Assembly: GCA_031278025.1 (NCBI GenBank)
Contig: JAITLF010000258.1
Location: 1 to 5,511 of the forward strand
Direction: 5' to 3'
Length of the DNA stretch: 5,511 bases
Origin: Treponema sp.
GTDB lineage: Bacteria > Spirochaetota > Spirochaetia > Treponematales > Breznakiellaceae
This document shows, in pieces, positions 1 to 5,143 of the stretch; within the stretch, counting starts at the first letter, position 1; each line of letters opens with the position of its first letter. The translations under genes were made by a program, and so were the position numbers. The notes beneath the pieces were generated by a model that was not told the DNA's origin, made no database searches, and saw only the letters and a list, made by a program, of their open reading frames with translations.

Positions 1-309
1 TACCGGGAAGCGCTGCGGAAGGCACGGGTGGAAATACTCAACGGCGTGAATCTTTCCCGGGTCTTTCGCGGGGAAAAGCTGTTTCCCCCCTGCCTTGGCC
101 GCTGGATGACCATCGGGGAAAGTTCCGGGCAGACGGAAAAGGTCTTTTCCCAGGTACGTTCCTATTTTCAGGCGGAAATTGATCGGCTTATGAACCGTTT
201 TTTGCTGTTAATTGAACCGGCGTTAATCGTCCTTATCGGCACAGTAATTCTATTTTTCGTACTCGCCGTTGTGCTTCCTTTGTTTTCGGTTTACGGGGAC
301 ATATTGTAA
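1..309 (+). CDS. gspF: GspF, T2SS inner-membrane platform protein (C-terminal part, 5' end outside window)
   Basis: The frame is open from base 1 to a TAA at 307-309, giving the last 102 residues; the start lies upstream. GspF is the polytopic inner-membrane protein of the T2SS platform that contacts the ATPase GspE and the GspL/GspM proteins. The visible part matches the end of the second GspF repeat: FPPCLGRWMTIGESSG at about residues 29-44, matching the family pattern of a hydrophobic FPP segment followed by GE.SG. Next come an amphipathic helix and an EPALIVLIGTVILFFVLAVV membrane segment preceding LPLF near the C-terminus. PilC of type IV pili shares this fold, but the T2SS genes downstream favour GspF. 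A GTG at 28 could be read as a start, but homology continues upstream of it, so it is internal. A 143-base gap follows before the next gene. Confidence 0.93.
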   Translation, partial: YREALRKARVEILNGVNLSRVFRGEKLFPPCLGRWMTIGESSGQTEKVFSQVRSYFQAEIDRLMNRFLLLIEPALIVLIGTVILFFVLAVVLPLFSVYGDIL

Positions 310-330
310 CCTGTCCGGTATATGGAGGGT

Positions 331-416
331 CGGCCCCGGCGGGGGCGTTACGGGGGTGGAACCCCATATGGGGTGGGACGCAACGAAGTGCGGCCCAGGG
401 GGGAGGCTTCCCCCCT
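331..416. repeat. GC-rich array of inverted repeats between gspF and gspG
   Basis: The gap holds a string of inverted repeats. 333-337/342-346 form a 5-bp stem. 361-374 (ACCCCATATGGGGT) is a perfect 14-base palindrome. 375-396 is a hairpin of 3+4 bp around an A.G mismatch with loop ACGAAG. 397-404/409-416 is an 8-bp stem with loop GGCT. The last three abut without a spacer. GGGGT at 353-357 can also pair with ACCCC at 361-365, competing with the palindrome. No T-run follows the final stem on either strand, so an intrinsic terminator is not supported. A REP-like dispersed repeat or an mRNA-processing or stabilising element is plausible. I believe similar GC-rich blocks occur between genes in gut treponemes but cannot verify that here. 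Confidence 0.7.
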
Positions 417-417
417 C

Positions 418-452
418 TAAAATATATTGAAATTTAATTTATGGAGGAACTG
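418..452 (+). promoter_or_regulatory. AT-rich leader and ribosome binding site of gspG
   Basis: Bases 418-442 contain a single G among A and T, in sharp contrast to the GC block before them. GGAGGA at 443-448 is a strong Shine-Dalgarno sequence, 4 bases before ATG 453. This favours ATG 453 (starting MKKKKN) over the in-frame ATG at 441, which overlaps the Shine-Dalgarno itself. TATATT at 423-428 resembles a -10 box, but nothing convincing sits at -35, so a separate gspG promoter is possible and unproven. Confidence 0.6.
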
Positions 453-932
453 ATGAAAAAAAAGAAAAATGTTTTTTGGGTATCACAAAAAAAGTATCTT
501 GATTATTTGGTACGCCATGATCCCGAGGGCGGCTGGACTTTTATCGAAACCCTGATCGTCATCGGCATAGTGCTGGTGTTGACATCCTCGGTGGGTTTTA
601 TGGCGGTAAAGTATCTGGATCGGGCCAGGGTCGTCACCGCCCGGAGCCAGATAGAGACTTTCTGCGTTTCCCTGGACGCATATTTCCTGGACTGCGGGGA
701 ATACCCGTCGGAAACGGAGGGGCTTCCGGCCCTTTGGGAAAAGCCCGTCTCGGCGGGGGATCTCTGGAACGGCCCCTATGTAAGCAAGCCCATTCCAAAA
801 GATCCCTGGGGAAATGACTACGAATACCGGAAGCCGGGCTTTTACAATACCCAGTACGGCGTCAGATCTTTTGGCGGAGACGGCGTGGAAGGAGGAGACG
901 GCAATGACGCGGACATCAGTTCCTGGGAATGA
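453..932 (+). CDS. gspG: GspG, major pseudopilin of the T2SS
   Basis: This 159-residue protein is the main subunit of the periplasmic pseudopilus. It has a prepilin peptidase site at G27|W28 (EGG|WTFIE), with the invariant Glu at mature position 5, followed by a hydrophobic helix at about 28-50. The C-terminal domain carries the GspG signatures: YPSETEGLPALWEKP near 84-98, IPKDPWGNDYEYRKPG near 114-129, and a Gly/Asp-rich loop ending in NDADISSW near 151-158, which is the calcium-binding region of the family. The leader of 27 residues, KKKK followed by aromatic and charged residues, is far longer than the usual 6-10. Position +1 is Trp instead of the usual Phe. C71 and C81 lie ten residues apart and could form a disulfide. 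The 3' end overlaps the next gene by 29 bases. Identification is firm. Confidence 0.95.
   Translation: MKKKKNVFWVSQKKYLDYLVRHDPEGGWTFIETLIVIGIVLVLTSSVGFMAVKYLDRARVVTARSQIETFCVSLDAYFLDCGEYPSETEGLPALWEKPVSAGDLWNGPYVSKPIPKDPWGNDYEYRKPGFYNTQYGVRSFGGDGVEGGDGNDADISSWE
891..898 (+). promoter_or_regulatory. Ribosome binding site inside gspG for the short pseudopilin gene
   Basis: GGAGGAGA at 891-898 lies within the gspG Gly/Asp-loop coding region, with an appropriate spacing to ATG 904. It supports that start over the upstream in-frame ATG at 814. No other ATG, GTG or TTG in frame occurs between 904 and the prepilin motif, so a start inside gspG is forced. Confidence 0.7.
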
Positions 933-1155
933 ATCGAATCCGAAGGCGCGCGGTAAACCGGATCACGACAAGTCGGATCGCGGTTTCGCGCTGACGGACG
1001 CGCTGCTCTGCCTGTTTATCTGCGGAATAATCTTCGGTATCGCGGCGAATTCGCAAGCCGTCCGAAAGCGTGTTTTGACGGAGTTGACGGAACATACCGG
1101 CCGGTTAATCGAAGAACGGAACCGTATTGACGGGGAAAGGACGGACATCAAATGA
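904..1155 (+). CDS. Very short minor pseudopilin, GspI-like
   Basis: This 83-residue protein has a prepilin-type N-terminus: a polar 27-residue leader ending DRG, then FALTDALLCLFICGIIFGIA. Cleavage at G27|F28 would leave a 56-residue mature protein: a membrane helix (about 28-48) followed by a charged, probably helical tail ending ERTDIK. Mature position 5 is Asp instead of the conserved Glu. Its place between gspG and a gspJ-like gene suggests minor pseudopilin GspI, which caps the pseudopilus together with GspJ and GspK; GspH is the alternative. GspI proteins are usually around 110-130 residues with a small beta-sheet domain, which is absent here. The next gene begins four bases before the stop (ATGA), leaving no room for a lost C-terminus. 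The start overlaps gspG by 29 bases. The pseudopilin class is fairly sure; the subtype is not. Confidence 0.7.
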   Translation: MTRTSVPGNESNPKARGKPDHDKSDRGFALTDALLCLFICGIIFGIAANSQAVRKRVLTELTEHTGRLIEERNRIDGERTDIK

Positions 1156-1196
1156 TCGGTAAATCAATGATCGTTAAATCGACGATCGTTAAATCA
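1152..1196 (+). repeat. Three-copy 15-bp tandem repeat at the 5' end of gspJ
   Basis: Three consecutive 15-base units, 1152-1166, 1167-1181 and 1182-1196, follow the pattern ATGATCGTTAAATCA with one or two changes each. They encode MIGKS, MIVKS and TIVKS. The period is a multiple of three, so copy-number change would keep the frame and alter only the leader length and the number of candidate ATG starts. Confidence 0.9.
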
Positions 1197-1784
1197 ATGA
1201 AAAACAGTAATACTGTTTTCCCCGGCAAAGTACCGGCCGGCGCGGTTTTTGACGACAGGGGCCTTACGCTTGCGGAAACACTTCCGGCAATCGCCGTGGT
1301 TACGTTGCTCCTCTCCCTGATTCTCCCGCTCCTGTCCGGCGTTACCACAAACACCGCCCGGTCACGGGAAACCCTGATTTTCCTGCGGGATTTTCTTGTG
1401 TTTGATAAAACGATTCGGGATAAGGCGGGGAAAGTGGTCATCCCCTATTGGGAGAGAACCGTTACGGTCTCCGATTTTTCCCGGGGAGGGCGGGACCTTG
1501 CCGGCGCGGTTCTGGAGATACCCTATTACGGCGGCGCGAGGGAAGGATTTCTGCGCCTTTCCGTTGACCGGGAAAACCGCCTTGTCCTGGAAAGCGGCGG
1601 CGGCGGGGAGGGACCGGAGTACTGCCGCGCCCCCAAAGCCCTGACGGTCAGAAATGTCGAGGTGTTCCGCGATGACGAAGGCCGCCCGCTGGCGCTAAAA
1701 CTCAATTTTGAATACCGGAACGAATCGTTTTATACATTGGCGCCTTTTGCGGCGTTTCCGGTAAAGCGGGGTTTCTATGGATAG
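1152..1784 (+). CDS. gspJ: GspJ-like minor pseudopilin
   Basis: This is a 210-residue prepilin-like protein. The motif DDRG|LTLAETLPAIAVV gives cleavage at G37|L38 with Glu at mature position 5. A membrane helix spans about 38-62 and the mature chain is about 173 residues, close to GspJ size. The C-terminal half is predicted beta-rich (LEIPYYGG, FLRLSVDRENRLVLES, LALKLNFEYRNESFYTLA), which fits the GspJ head. Placement directly before gspK is the usual order; GspH is a less likely reading. GspJ would sit in the GspI-J-K tip of the pseudopilus. The first 15 codons are three copies of a 15-bp repeat (MIGKS-MIVKS-TIVKS), with ATGs at 1152, 1167 and 1197 all in frame. Start 1152 is chosen because it couples to the previous stop (ATGA). 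Start 1197 would give a 22-residue leader. The 3' end overlaps gspK by 8 bases. Confidence 0.72.
   Translation: MIGKSMIVKSTIVKSMKNSNTVFPGKVPAGAVFDDRGLTLAETLPAIAVVTLLLSLILPLLSGVTTNTARSRETLIFLRDFLVFDKTIRDKAGKVVIPYWERTVTVSDFSRGGRDLAGAVLEIPYYGGAREGFLRLSVDRENRLVLESGGGGEGPEYCRAPKALTVRNVEVFRDDEGRPLALKLNFEYRNESFYTLAPFAAFPVKRGFYG
1201..1219. repeat. Inverted repeat AAAACAGT-AAT-ACTGTTTT in the gspJ leader
   Basis: This is a perfect 8-bp inverted repeat with a 3-base centre, just after the tandem repeat and a few bases after the ATG at 1197. The same arms recur near the start of gspM (4054-4072) but in a different reading frame. That argues for a DNA- or RNA-level element rather than a conserved peptide. 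Confidence 0.75.
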
Positions 1785-2877
1785 TTTTATAACGCGGCAG
1801 GGTGTCCCGGCGCCCCGGACAAAATTTTCGCCGGCGGAAGGCGACGGCGGATATGCGTCGGTTTATTTTCTTTTCATGCTCGTTCTCCTCTCCGCCCTTG
1901 TTCTGGGAATTGGGCTTTATCTACATTCGGGAGTTCAGACCGTACTTCGCTTTCAGCATGATAACAGTATTTCTATTGAATTAAACGGGATTACCGCGCA
2001 GGTAATTGACGCCATACGGAATGATCCCAGCCCCGGTGTTCAATGTTTTGCCGATCCGGTCTGGACCTGGCATGAAAAAACACAGGACAATTATACGGTA
2101 AACATCAACCCCATTTCGGATCGGATAAATCTCAACTTTACGAGGAAGAACATCTTTGACAAAACCGCGCTTGCCCTGCTTTTCATGTCCGGAAAAACTT
2201 CCGCCGATCTGCAGCAGTACCGTGAAGATTACGGGCTTTTCCTTTCACTTTCCGCATACGAAGAATTCTTTATCCCGGCAAACCTTGACAGGTACTTTTC
2301 CTGTTACGGCTGGGCGAATATAAACCTGCTGGATGAATTCGCCGCGCGCAGCCTTGCCCGTTCTCTTACCGGTTCGGACGAAGCCGCGGAAAGTCTGCGG
2401 GGTACGATAGAAACGCTGCTCCTTGACCGTCGGATCGCCGCGCCGGGGGATTTACGTATGTTTTTTGGAATAAACTACGGAGAATTTTTCCCCTTTGTGA
2501 ACGCCGAACCCCTAATAAACATAAATCACGTCGATCCGGATCTTCTGCGTGAACTTCTGGCCTATCCCGATTACGGCATCGGTTCGCCCGAGGGCCGGCT
2601 TTCGGAAATTCTTGCCCGCCGCGAGGGAGAAGGAATCTCTCGTGACGACATACCCCTGATTTTAGGCATCGCGCCCGATAATCTGCTTTTGCATTACCTG
2701 GGATCCGTTACCTGGTTCTGGGAGATAACCGTTACCGGCGTGAATAAAACACTCAGAACCGTACTCTGCGGTCTTCCCCCGGAATACGATTCCGGTTTTT
2801 CTGAAACAGATTCCCGTGCCCCGCTGCCGGCGGGAGCCGAAATCGAATACCAAATTATTGAACAGAGGTACTTATAA
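1777..2877 (+). CDS. gspK: GspK, large minor pseudopilin at the pseudopilus tip
   Basis: The protein has 366 residues, in the usual GspK range of roughly 300-350. A 25-residue leader ends GDGG, then YASVYFLFMLVLLSALVLGI forms the membrane helix (about 26-48). As in other GspK proteins, mature position 5 is not Glu (here Tyr), consistent with a subunit that caps the filament. DRINLNF at 115-121 matches the GspK pattern of an Asp followed by .INLN. Two further segments, GWANINLLDEFAARSL (178-193) and PLININHVDPDLLREL (245-260), look like the helix-hairpin-helix-like parts of the GspK alpha domain. The C-terminal strands FWEITVTGVNKTLRTVL (314-330) fit the pilin-fold end. GspK binds GspI and GspJ to form the tip. 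The gene overlaps gspJ by 8 bases (ATGGATAG) and ends TAATG with gspL. Confidence 0.88.
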   Translation: MDSFITRQGVPAPRTKFSPAEGDGGYASVYFLFMLVLLSALVLGIGLYLHSGVQTVLRFQHDNSISIELNGITAQVIDAIRNDPSPGVQCFADPVWTWHEKTQDNYTVNINPISDRINLNFTRKNIFDKTALALLFMSGKTSADLQQYREDYGLFLSLSAYEEFFIPANLDRYFSCYGWANINLLDEFAARSLARSLTGSDEAAESLRGTIETLLLDRRIAAPGDLRMFFGINYGEFFPFVNAEPLININHVDPDLLRELLAYPDYGIGSPEGRLSEILARREGEGISRDDIPLILGIAPDNLLLHYLGSVTWFWEITVTGVNKTLRTVLCGLPPEYDSGFSETDSRAPLPAGAEIEYQIIEQRYL

Positions 2878-4037
2878 TGCTGCTTGTAAACAATGCCGCG
2901 CCTTTAGGCAAACCGGTTTCCACCATGATGCCGGGGAATAAACCGGCGGTTTTACTGTCTTCCCTGGAAGTACAAACGGATATTCTGCGCCTTCCCCGGC
3001 TGTCGCGGAAACAACGCGAAAAAACGGTGCGCCGGGAAATAAGGCCGCGTTATCCGGGAAACACGGATAACGCCGATATAGAATGCCTCCCGCTTCCCCG
3101 AAGCCGGAAGGAAAGGGCGGAAAAAATTTGGCCCCTGGTGGTTTTTACCGCGGAACCTGAAACCGGCCTGCGGTACCGGGAAAAACGCGGGCCTGTTATC
3201 CCGGGTCCGGCCTTGCTCCTTGCCGGAAAAAAGTACGCCGGAAAGGAAAGCGATTTGGTTTTGCTCGTCACACCGGACTGGATCGACGCCGCCTTTTTTG
3301 CGGGAGAAGAACTCGCGGAATATTCCACAATCGGGAGAAGGGGCGCGTGTCCTCCCTTCGATTTTATCGAGAACATCCGGGCCAAAACGGGAACGGAAAA
3401 ACTGGGGCCGGTACTGATAATTTTGAAGGATACGGACGAGACGGATGATTATGTCCAAAAGCTTAAACGGTACTATACGGACAACCGGATCATCGGTGCG
3501 GGCGATCTCCGCGATAAAATCAATATACGCAGATGCGCGGTTTTTCGCGGAAAAAAAACAAAGGCAGCTTTCCCCGGTAAAAGCGTGAAAAAAGCGGCCG
3601 CGTTTCTCCCGGTTTTTTACGGGCTTTTCCTGTTTCTCTCGCTGGCGATTGTAACGACAAAGGCGGAAAACAACGCCGTCCTTCTCAAGCGGACCTATGA
3701 TGAACGGAAAGCCCGGCATGATGAAAGCGAAACGCTTCTTGCGGAAATCGCGGCCCTTGAAAATCCCGATCCCGGCCCCGGCGCTGACGGCACGGACTTT
3801 CCGGATCCCTATGCCCTTATCGCGGAAATCTATAGATGTATACGGGGGGCGCGGATTCACTCGATCGCCATTCAGGGGGAAAAATTCAGCCTTGAGGCCG
3901 AAGGCCGGGACGCGCTCCGCCTGATCAGGGAACTGGAACAGTCTCCCTGTTTTACCGGCATCACCCTTCACCAGACCATGCCCTCGCAGGCGGATCGGGA
4001 ACAGTTTTCCGTTTCAGGGAGGATACGGCATGAATAA
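2877..4037 (+). CDS. gspL: GspL, bitopic T2SS platform protein
   Basis: This 386-residue protein has the GspL layout. A cytoplasmic domain of about 240 residues (DLVLLVTPDWIDAAFFAGEEL near 126-146) resembles the divergent actin-like fold that binds GspE. A single membrane segment follows at about 241-260 (AAFLPVFYGLFLFLSLAIVT), preceded by a Lys-rich stretch. Then come a charged, probably coiled-coil stretch (262-295), a Pro/Gly/Asp linker (296-310), and a periplasmic ferredoxin-like domain (DPYALIAEIYRCI, IHSIAIQGEKFSLEAEG, ALRLIRELEQSPCFTGITL). GspL recruits GspE to the membrane and pairs with GspM. The start follows AGAGG at 2863-2867, 9 bases before ATG 2877, and shares one base with the gspK stop. 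Sequence divergence is high, so the call rests on architecture and order; a PilM-PilN fusion description would be equivalent. The long open frame on the opposite strand here is a shadow. Confidence 0.82.
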   Translation: MLLVNNAAPLGKPVSTMMPGNKPAVLLSSLEVQTDILRLPRLSRKQREKTVRREIRPRYPGNTDNADIECLPLPRSRKERAEKIWPLVVFTAEPETGLRYREKRGPVIPGPALLLAGKKYAGKESDLVLLVTPDWIDAAFFAGEELAEYSTIGRRGACPPFDFIENIRAKTGTEKLGPVLIILKDTDETDDYVQKLKRYYTDNRIIGAGDLRDKINIRRCAVFRGKKTKAAFPGKSVKKAAAFLPVFYGLFLFLSLAIVTTKAENNAVLLKRTYDERKARHDESETLLAEIAALENPDPGPGADGTDFPDPYALIAEIYRCIRGARIHSIAIQGEKFSLEAEGRDALRLIRELEQSPCFTGITLHQTMPSQADREQFSVSGRIRHE

Positions 4038-4551
4038 CGCGGGAAACACCCGCAAAACAGTAAAACTGTTTTGCGCCATCGTCTTTTCACTCCTCTTTCT
4101 CTGGCTTCTCGCAGCCCGGGGACTGAAGTTAAAAGGAGCGTTAAGCTCCTCCGCGGAGTATCAGGACCGTATTGCCGCCCTTGGCCCGGTCGATAAGACC
4201 CGCCTGGCGGAACTTGCGGCTTATCTTGATTCGCTGCGGGAATCCCCTCCCAGGCTTCAGTCCCCGGACTTCGGGGAGTCCTCGGACTCTAACGAGTCCG
4301 GGCCGGAGACGGGGATAGAGACGATTCGGGAATTGCTCAGGGCGGCCGGTATCCGGGGGGAACGCCTGCGCTTCGGCGGCAAAGAGGGGGACGGGCTGGC
4401 GGAACTGACGCTTCGCTGCGAGACCGTTAAATTTTTTGAGTTTCTCGCGGAATTATCCGGACGCGGACGCCGTCCGGTAAATTATCTCAGCATACGCGCC
4501 GTTCCCGGTTCCCGTGAGTCGGACATTGTCATGAGGTTCAAGTATGAGTAG
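4030..4551 (+). CDS. gspM: GspM, bitopic T2SS platform protein (PilO-like)
   Basis: This 173-residue protein is about the usual GspM size. It has a short cytoplasmic N-terminus, one membrane helix (about 11-30, VKLFCAIVFSLLFLWLLAAR), and a helical stretch (36-71). A Ser/Asp/Glu/Gly/Pro linker (71-95) then leads to a ferredoxin-like domain (96-173: IETIRELLRAAGIRGERLRF, LAELTLRCETVKFFEFLAEL, then two strands to the end). This layout and its position after gspL identify GspM, which dimerises with GspL in the platform. It overlaps gspL by 8 bases (ATGAATAA) and the next gene by 8 bases (ATGAGTAG). Two odd features are palindromic: an 11-bp inverted repeat within the first 16 codons, and a cluster of GAGTCC/GGACTC palindromes encoding the linker, which may be an in-frame insertion. 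Confidence 0.8.
   Translation: MNNAGNTRKTVKLFCAIVFSLLFLWLLAARGLKLKGALSSSAEYQDRIAALGPVDKTRLAELAAYLDSLRESPPRLQSPDFGESSDSNESGPETGIETIRELLRAAGIRGERLRFGGKEGDGLAELTLRCETVKFFEFLAELSGRGRRPVNYLSIRAVPGSRESDIVMRFKYE
4051..4075. repeat. 11-bp perfect inverted repeat near the gspM start
   Basis: CGCAAAACAGT (4051-4061) and its exact reverse complement ACTGTTTTGCG (4065-4075) flank a 3-base AAA centre. The element lies 21 bases after the ATG. Its core, AAAACAGT-N3-ACTGTTTT, is the same as at 1201-1219 apart from one centre base. In mRNA it would form a stable hairpin just inside the coding region; as DNA it could be a protein-binding palindrome. Confidence 0.82.
4262..4302. repeat. Cluster of palindromes in the gspM linker region
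   Basis: Two neighbouring hairpins can form: CCCCG/CGGGG (4262-4266/4272-4276, loop GACTT) and CGGACTC/GAGTCCG (4283-4289/4294-4300, loop TAAC), the second extendable by a G.T and a C-G pair. GAGTCC at 4276-4281 can instead pair with GGACTC at 4284-4289, and AGTCC at 4277-4281 with GGACT at 4266-4270. The folds are therefore mutually exclusive. The stretch encodes the disordered linker (S78 to G91), where an insertion would be tolerated. Confidence 0.75.
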
Positions 4552-5143
4552 TATTTCCGTTAAACTGATTAAATGTTTTAGTGTTATAATCCGTCTTGTC
4601 CCCCCGGCGCTGCCCGCCCTTGTCATGCTTTTGTTTGCCGCCCGGTGGCATCCGGCTTTTAATGCCGGCGAATTCCCGGGCGCGGTCTTTCATCCGGAAA
4701 CAGTCACTGCTTATTCAATCGGTGAGCATGGTAAACCTCTAAAAATCACGGCTGTTTCAGAAGGATCGCGCCCGGGTTTATCGGCAGATCCCGTGCCGCC
4801 CGGAGAAATAGCCGAGGCCTTTTACCGCGCCGTCCGGGAAAACGCGGGAGACGCGGAAAGCGTTCACGTTCGTGCCCGCGGCCCCGGCCTGCCCCTCCCC
4901 GGGACAAACACCGGACCGCCGGACAGCGTCCCCGATCCGGCAGATGAACCGGGCGGCGGGACAGACGGCAAAACCGGCGAACCAAACACGGAGGGATGGC
5001 AGCTTTTGGGTTTTATCCGGGATTCGGCGGGCATTGAGCGCCGGTATTTCAAGGAAAGGGAAAGCGGCAAGATCACCGTAATTACGGATATGCCGGAAGG
5101 TTTTCCGGTCAATGCAGATTCGGCAGAAGGAGTTAATCGTTAA
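4544..5143 (+). CDS. Bitopic inner-membrane protein of the T2SS operon, possible GspC/PilP-like role
   Basis: I do not recognise this 199-residue protein with certainty. It has a short N-terminus and one membrane segment (about 12-33, including PPALPALVMLLFAA). A small periplasmic region (36-112) follows, then a low-complexity linker rich in Gly, Pro, Asp and Thr (113-150, with DEPGGGTDGKTGEP). It ends in a short beta-type segment, WQLLGFIRDSAGIERRYFKE (152-171), followed by GKITVITDMP. A membrane anchor, flexible linker and small strand-rich domain resemble GspC or PilP, which link the platform to the secretin. The .LLGFIRD....ERRYF pattern is weakly like their homology region. No PDZ domain is present. 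It overlaps gspM by 8 bases and is followed directly by the lipoprotein gene, so it is part of the same transcription unit. The GspC-like role is inference; a lineage-specific subunit is equally possible. Confidence 0.5.
   Translation: MSSISVKLIKCFSVIIRLVPPALPALVMLLFAARWHPAFNAGEFPGAVFHPETVTAYSIGEHGKPLKITAVSEGSRPGLSADPVPPGEIAEAFYRAVRENAGDAESVHVRARGPGLPLPGTNTGPPDSVPDPADEPGGGTDGKTGEPNTEGWQLLGFIRDSAGIERRYFKERESGKITVITDMPEGFPVNADSAEGVNR
5127..5132 (+). promoter_or_regulatory. Ribosome binding site of the lipoprotein gene
   Basis: AAGGAG at 5127-5132 lies inside the 3' end of the preceding gene, 11 bases before ATG 5144. It supports that start, which immediately follows the TAA at 5141-5143, and suggests cotranscription. 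Confidence 0.6.

Noticed and set aside
28..309. GTG at 28 as an independent start
   Set aside because: GspF homology runs through this point and the frame is open to the window edge.
397..430. Intrinsic terminator after gspF
   Set aside because: The 8-bp GC stem is followed by CTAAAATATATT rather than a T-run, and no T-run flanks it on the other strand.
814..903. Upstream in-frame ATG (814) as the start of the short pseudopilin
   Set aside because: It would add 30 residues read from the gspG C-terminal coding region and push the prepilin leader to 57 residues. The Shine-Dalgarno at 891-898 points to ATG 904.
1148..1441. Minus-strand open frame opposite the gspJ start
   Set aside because: Low-complexity ILTIVDLTIID-type sequence comes from reading the 15-bp repeat backwards. 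No ribosome binding site or homology.
3937..3953. AACAG-TCTCC-CTGTT in gspL as another member of the palindrome family
   Set aside because: The arms are only 5 bp and the centre is 5 bases rather than 3. This is expected by chance in several kilobases.
2952..3971. Open frame of 339 codons on the minus strand opposite gspL
   Set aside because: Its composition is rich in Arg, Phe, Lys and Gly, it has no recognisable domain and it lies wholly antisense to a gene supported by architecture and operon order. It is a by-product of GC-biased codon use.
4698..4714. Possible third copy of the ACAGT/ACTGT palindrome (AAACAGTCACTG)
   Set aside because: Only CAGT-C-ACTG pairs; the A/T arms do not match and the centre spacing differs from the two good copies.
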